6,277 bases of DNA from Dehalococcoidales bacterium (lineage in GTDB: Bacteria; Chloroflexota; Dehalococcoidia; Dehalococcoidales; RBG-16-60-22): NCBI GenBank assembly GCA_030615475.1, contig JAUWZF010000071.1:1-6277 (forward strand), read 5' to 3'. How positions within the stretch are numbered: position 1 is the stretch's first letter; the number at the start of each line of letters is the position of its first letter. The position numbers and the translations under genes were made by a program. The notes beneath the pieces are model-generated. The model was not told the DNA's origin. It did no database searches and saw only the letters and a program-made list of their open reading frames with translations. Shown here piece after piece: positions 6,255 to 6,277 of the stretch.

Positions 6255-6277
6255 TAGGTGACGACCGAGGTCAAGAA
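6252..6277 (+). pseudogene. Tandem in-frame stops and resumed clpC frame at the window edge
   Basis: TAA (6252-6254) and TAG (6255-6257) interrupt the clpC frame directly after YEAMK. Without any frame shift the next codons read VTTEVK and an incomplete codon beginning AA. Family members continue here in the form YxxMKxKVxxELKRxFRPEF, so the two stops replace exactly two expected residues and the register is kept. The rest of the C-terminal domain would lie beyond the window. It cannot be decided from the window whether this is a real nonsense lesion or an error at a contig end. Confidence 0.6.

Overview
The window reads as ordinary bacterial chromosome. It is GC-rich and densely packed, and every gene is on the + strand. 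One AT-rich intergenic stretch divides it into two transcription units. No mobile element, CRISPR array, tRNA or rRNA is visible. Gene content and protein style (HspR beside a CbpA/DnaJ-like protein and a Clp ATPase, a CyoE-like UbiA protein, a non-standard acyl-CoA dehydrogenase) would fit a Chloroflexota lineage such as Dehalococcoidia. That placement comes from recollection of similar proteins and is only a moderate-confidence inference. Both ends of the window fall inside genes, so it may be a whole metagenomic contig.

Unit 1 (1-2712): the C-terminal part of a polytopic UbiA-family prenyltransferase (protoheme IX farnesyltransferase-like), a complete acyl-CoA dehydrogenase with an unusual active-site/FAD signature, and a complete bacterial queuine tRNA-ribosyltransferase (Tgt). 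Gaps between them are 17 and 9 bases, which suggests co-transcription, although their functions are unrelated. A GC-rich hairpin just after tgt probably ends this unit.

Intergenic region (2688-2850): AT-rich. It holds the presumed terminator, a perfect 8-bp inverted repeat, and a textbook sigma70-type promoter (TTGACA, 17 bases, TATAAT). A degenerate HAIR-like element (7-7-7 layout) covers the -35 box and most of the spacer.

Unit 2 (2851-6277): a heat-shock/proteostasis operon. It encodes a DnaJ-like co-chaperone with only two of the usual four zinc-finger repeats, the MerR-family heat-shock repressor HspR, and a Clp ATPase that is ClpC-type (short UVR-like middle domain, ClpP-docking MGF loop) rather than ClpB. 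The likely logic is autoregulation: HspR binds the HAIR-like sites over the promoter and represses the operon until stress occupies its chaperone partner. The DnaJ-like protein may help set this switch, as CbpA does for HspR in Helicobacter pylori.

The most notable anomaly is at the right edge. The clpC frame is closed by two tandem in-frame stops (TAA TAG) exactly where the family continues, and the same frame resumes family-like residues immediately afterwards. This is a nonsense-interrupted gene, a contig-end sequence error, or (least likely) a recoding site.
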